From NCBI GenBank assembly GCA_018711005.1, contig DVIT01000036.1, forward strand, positions 1-54,353: a stretch of DNA of 54,353 nt. The letters are read 5' to 3'. The notes below the pieces were generated by a model. The model had not been told where the DNA came from. It searched no databases and saw only the letters and a program-made list of their open reading frames with translations. How positions within the stretch are numbered: position 1 is the first letter of the stretch; each line of letters opens with the position of its first letter. The position numbers were made by a program, and so were the translations under genes. Positions 52,409 to 54,353 of the stretch are shown here, one piece after another. Source of the DNA: Candidatus Scybalocola faecigallinarum. Its GTDB lineage: Bacteria > Bacillota > Clostridia > Lachnospirales > Lachnospiraceae.

Positions 52409-52832
52409 TATTTTCTTTACCTCCTGGCCTTCCCGTCATGGACTGTTCCATATCGTCATATTCCTCAATCAGGGTCAGGTTTCTATTATAATGTTTCAGG
52501 CGCTTTTTAGCCCTGCTGTATTTATAAGGATAGTACAGCAGACAAATGATTACATAAACCACCAAAGAAAGGAAATAGGCTGTCAGCAAAAGCCGTGCCA
52601 GCGCCTGAAGGTCTATGCGGAAGATCAGCTGAAAAATATCTTCGGAAGTACACATAAGATAGATACAGCTGCATAAAAAAACGCTAATGGTTACCCCAAT
52701 TAACGTTTTAAGCATATTAAAACGTACATAATCGCTGCTGCAATACTGGTTAATCTTCAAGTCCTCTTTGCCTTGATGCTTTTCATAGATTGCAGTACGG
52801 GTCATAAGACGAATCTTCTCTTTATCTAACAT
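52401..52832 (-). CDS. Small two-TM membrane protein of unknown function
   Basis: A 143-aa protein. The N-terminal ~38 residues are charged and soluble, two TM helices follow (~42-62 and ~80-103), and the basic-then-acidic C-terminus ends EQSMTGRPGGKENND. The start is ATG 52832 with GAGAGGTAAAGTT; a codon 15 bases upstream is in frame. It is the first gene of the cdaA operon and overlaps the next start by eight bases. The family is not recognised. Confidence 0.78.
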   Translation of the reverse strand: MLDKEKIRLMTRTAIYEKHQGKEDLKINQYCSSDYVRFNMLKTLIGVTISVFLCSCIYLMCTSEDIFQLIFRIDLQALARLLLTAYFLSLVVYVIICLLYYPYKYSRAKKRLKHYNRNLTLIEEYDDMEQSMTGRPGGKENND

Positions 52833-52857
52833 AACTTTACCTCTCAACTAAAATAGC

Positions 52858-52901
52858 CTGCGGTTCACCGGCTCGCATACATATGCAGATATGCATGGCT
52901 T
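52858..52901 (-). repeat. 44-base direct repeat of part of RNA element copy B
   Basis: Matches 52989-53032 at 43 of 44 positions. It is a duplicate of the 5' half (outer stem arm plus one arm of the long helix) of the structured element, lying between copy B and the first operon gene. Confidence 0.85.
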
Positions 52902-52909
52902 TTTTTTAA

Positions 52910-53034
52910 TTAAGCCATGTCAGCTCGGGCTCTGCCCTCGCTGCGGCTTGCGCCGTATATATCTGCATATGTACACGCTCCTGTGAACCTGCGGTTCACC
53001 GGCTCGTATACATATGCAGATATGCATGGCTTAA
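52910..53034 (-). ncRNA. Structured multibranch RNA element (copy B) in the cdaA-operon leader
   Basis: In the operon sense: outer stem TTAAGCCATG/CATGGCTTAA (53025-53034 with 52910-52919); a long helix of 15 perfect pairs (53009-53023 with 52959-52973) tipped by GGTTCAC/GTGAACC; CGGC-GCAA-GCCG (52944-52955); and CAGC-GA-GGGC-AGA-GCCC-GA-GCTG (52921-52943). Compared with copy A the outer stem and both small hairpins are conserved in shape, with compensatory changes, while the long helix is unrelated in sequence. It starts inside the predicted transcript of the cdaA operon. Confidence 0.72.
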
Positions 53035-53062
53035 TTATATCACATAATATATGCAATTTCAA
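53034..53062 (-). promoter_or_regulatory. Predicted promoter of the cdaA operon
   Basis: Minus strand TTGAAA (53057-53062), 17 bases, TATAAT (53034-53039). The start point would lie in the outer stem of RNA element B, so the element would form the first ~120 bases of the mRNA leader. Confidence 0.72.
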
Positions 53063-53097
53063 AATTTTTTAGAAATTTATTCAATGTAATGATCCGG

Positions 53098-53361
53098 CCA
53101 TACGAAGGGTTCTTCCTTAGGTCTGGATATGCCGGCTGAATTGCTTTTTAGCTCTGCAGGCAAACATTACACTTAAATGGTTAGACCCTAAAAAGAAAAA
53201 CAGAAATCCGGGGTGAAACCAAATAAAATGAGGGTATCCATCCATTCTGTTTGATCCTTAAATCATCATGACATCACGATCGCTCCGTGCTATCGCACTC
53301 TCGCATCATTTTAAAAGCATACCCAACCTTGAGGAAGAACCCTCCAGGGGGATATGGCTTT
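53098..53361. mobile_element. MITE-like segment with imperfect terminal inverted repeats
   Basis: The end CCATACGAAGGGTTCTTCCT...TATGC (53098-53133) and the reverse complement of 53325-53361 share GGGTTCTTCCT, an AGGT-TGG-TATGC block and a CCATA terminus. The 264-base interior has no credible ORF. Interior 53277-53310 folds as GTGC-tatc-GCAC flanked by GCGA-like blocks. It could be a decayed non-autonomous element or one large hairpin. Confidence 0.42.
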
Positions 53362-53502
53362 ATTTTATCTGTTAATATTTTTATATTTCACATCTTAAAA
53401 TATACATCGCCCCATCCGTGTTCATTTTATGCGCTGAAACAGCAGCAAAACCGCCGTCGAACGATCATCCGTACGGATCTTTTTATGGATCTGCACAAAA
53501 AA

Positions 53503-53563
53503 TCTGCTGCCATACGCCCGGCTCAAAAGATTCGCTCTTTTAGCATAAGTCGTACAGCAGCAG
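53503..53563 (-). terminator. Terminator after the cfa remnant
   Basis: Minus strand GCTGCTGTACG paired with CGTATGGCAGC (two G-T pairs) around an inner GCTAAAAGA/TCTTTTGAGC stem, followed by AGATTTTTTG. From here back to 53362 I see no gene, only an AT-rich segment and a 12-bp palindrome ATCCGTACGGAT. Confidence 0.7.
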
Positions 53564-53600
53564 TCTGTCAACTATTATTTTTATAAATTTACGATTTCGT

Positions 53601-53626
53601 GAGTACGCAGTGCGGAGAAATCCGTG
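53601..53626 (+). repeat. 26-base dispersed repeat near the cfa stop
   Basis: 24 of 26 bases match the reverse complement of 20910-20935. Both copies lie 6-12 bases past a stop codon. Confidence 0.6.
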
Positions 53627-53637
53627 GCATCCCAGGA

Positions 53638-54109
53638 TCAATACCAGCGTACCATAGGCAGATCGTTATTGATCCCCTTGGTCATTAAGATCTGGTGCAG
53701 ATCGATGATGCCGTTATGGAAGGTGGCGGCGCAGGCCGATAAGTACAGGTCCCACATGCGCAGGAACCGTTCATCAAACATCTTCCGGGCTTCGTCTATA
53801 TGTTCTTTGTAATTTTTCTCCCAGCAAAGGGGGGTCCGGTTATAATGGAGACGCAGATTTTCCACATCCAGCGTATGGAAATTATCCTCAGCCGCACAGC
53901 AGTCAGATAGTCCTCCAGCCCTTCTTCCCTGATCTGGCGCCGAAAATGATCCAACGCCTCATAAAGATTGCCCTCAATCTCCAGATCTCCATCCATGTAG
54001 GCCTCGCCAAGAGCGATGGATGTGCTGGTGAGCAGGTCGGAAACAGGAATTGCCTTTTTAAATCCACGACAAATGTATGCTCACCTTCACCTACAAGATA
54101 TTCCTTACC
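53638..54109 (-). pseudogene. cfa: Cyclopropane-fatty-acyl-phospholipid synthase remnant
   Basis: Two pieces of Cfa survive. The N-terminal piece reads GKEYLVGEGEHTFVV, then after a one-base frameshift (about 54045-54062) KKAIPVSDLLTSTSIALGEA and MDGDLEIEGNLYEALDHF. The C-terminal piece reads NFHTLDVENLRLHYNRTPLC to ILMTKGINNDLPMVRWY and stop. They meet near 53905-53960, so roughly 200 residues of the SAM-methyltransferase core are missing. The 5' end is cut by the tnpB element at 54110. With frameshift, deletion and insertion it cannot make an active enzyme. Confidence 0.88.
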
Positions 54110-54268
54110 GTGAACTACTCATTGTCTAAAGCCAATGGGCTTCCTGCTTCATCGACCTCGCTTCTACGCTTCCGCTCCGGTCCGCGCAGAGCCGATGTCC
54201 ACTGGACATCGTGCGCCCTACTATCTCCACAGGCGTTAATTCGGGCAGTCCCTGCCCTATATGTTTCT
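54110..54268 (-). ncRNA. Predicted omega RNA (reRNA) scaffold at the right end of the tnpB element
   Basis: Downstream of the tnpB stop the minus strand has hairpins GGGCAG/CTGCCC (54243-54257) and GATGTCC/GGACATC (54194-54210), and a final GAAGC...CATTG-N8-CAATG-AGTAGTTCAC (54110-54150). This is the classic 3' end of IS200/IS605-type right ends, where the RNA scaffold ends at TTCAC and the adjoining host sequence serves as guide. Guide candidate: 54109 down to about 54090, which is cfa sequence. The RNA probably starts inside the tnpB 3' end. Confidence 0.72.
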
Positions 54269-54353
54269 TTATGCTATTTGTCCTAATCCTTCTGCCAGTA
54301 TATTTTTTGCTGCATTTATATCCCTCTCATGTTCTGCTCCACATTCCGGACAT
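54269..54353 (-). CDS. tnpB: IS200/IS605-type TnpB (OrfB) RNA-guided nuclease, C-terminal fragment
   Basis: The last 27 codons, cut by the window edge, read CPECGAEHERDINAAKNILA then EGLGQIA and stop. This is the second half of the TnpB zinc finger (CPxCG) followed by the RuvC-III motif (RDxNAAxNI) with its catalytic Asp. TnpB is the omega-RNA-guided DNA nuclease of IS605/IS1341 elements. Whether a tnpA transposase is present lies outside the window. The element sits inside the cfa remnant. Confidence 0.92.
   Translation of the reverse strand, partial: CPECGAEHERDINAAKNILAEGLGQIA

Noticed and set aside
53287-53586. 99-codon plus-strand frame
   Set aside because: It covers a MITE-like end and the cfa terminator hairpin; no ribosome site or recognisable domain.
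1-54353. tRNA or rRNA genes
   Set aside because: I saw no cloverleaf with GGTTCGAATCC-like arms or rRNA signature sequence on either strand; a tRNA scan would settle this.

Overview
The window looks like chromosomal DNA of a Lachnospiraceae (Clostridium cluster XIVa) Firmicute. The indicators are the gene order SCIFF peptide, radical-SAM maturase, secDF, recJ, apt, relA; family-typical proteins (TIGR04086, DUF5721, DUF6062, PocR-AraC with a corrinoid protein); strong AGGAGG-type ribosome binding sites; sigma-A promoters; HrcA/CIRCE and M-box control; and a Csp-type S8 protease of the kind found in spore formers. Most genes lie on the minus strand.

Layout. 1-9402 (minus): TIGR04086 membrane protein, SCIFF ranthipeptide precursor, its maturase ScfB, SecDF, RecJ, Apt, RelA/Spo and the start of a metallo-beta-lactamase-fold hydrolase. 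9.6-18.2 kb: PHP phosphoesterase, CIRCE-controlled htpG, MATE exporter, DUF5721 protein, purB, an unknown single-TM protein and a ZIP transporter. 18.4-20.9 kb: GNAT and mgtE, the latter behind a sigma-A promoter, an M-box Mg2+ riboswitch and a terminator. 20.9-25.5 kb: a corrinoid methyl-transfer module (RACo-like activator, MetH-activation-domain-like protein, corrinoid protein, divergent PocR/AraC regulator) with no methyltransferase gene. 25.5-28.7 kb: metY with a structured leader, a DUF6062 protein, endonuclease IV. 28.7-33.5 kb: two secreted proteins sharing cadherin-like beta-sandwich domains, then a phosphopantetheinyl transferase. 33.5-38.9 kb: M18 aminopeptidase, a zinc-ribbon protein, a Csp-like subtilase and a ClpX paralogue. 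39-43 kb: HtrA, an ECF-like sigma factor and a zinc-ribbon/Yip1 membrane protein. 43.2-45.7 kb: GtrA, GtrB-like glycosyltransferase and UDP-galactopyranose mutase. 45.8-48.7 kb: GNAT, leuA with a candidate leader-peptide attenuator, and HPr. 48.7-52.8 kb: a c-di-AMP operon (two unknown membrane proteins, cdaA, cdaR). 53-54.35 kb: decaying DNA with repeats, a cfa pseudogene and the 3' end of an IS200/IS605-type tnpB with its putative omega RNA.

The most unusual signal is a pair of intergenic elements (20451-20568 and 52910-53034). Each lies in the transcribed leader of a minus-strand gene (mgtE and the cdaA operon). In the transcribed sense each folds as a closed multibranch RNA: a conserved outer stem, a long helix whose sequence differs completely between copies, a CGGC-GNRA-GCCG hairpin, and a CAGC-GA...GA-GCTG hairpin with tandem G-A mismatches. 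The two copies show compensatory changes and GNRA-for-GNRA loop swaps. I do not recognise the family. Other leads are the leader ORF upstream of leuA, the unknown membrane proteins heading the cdaA operon, the structured metY leader, and the tnpB insertion into a degraded cfa gene.
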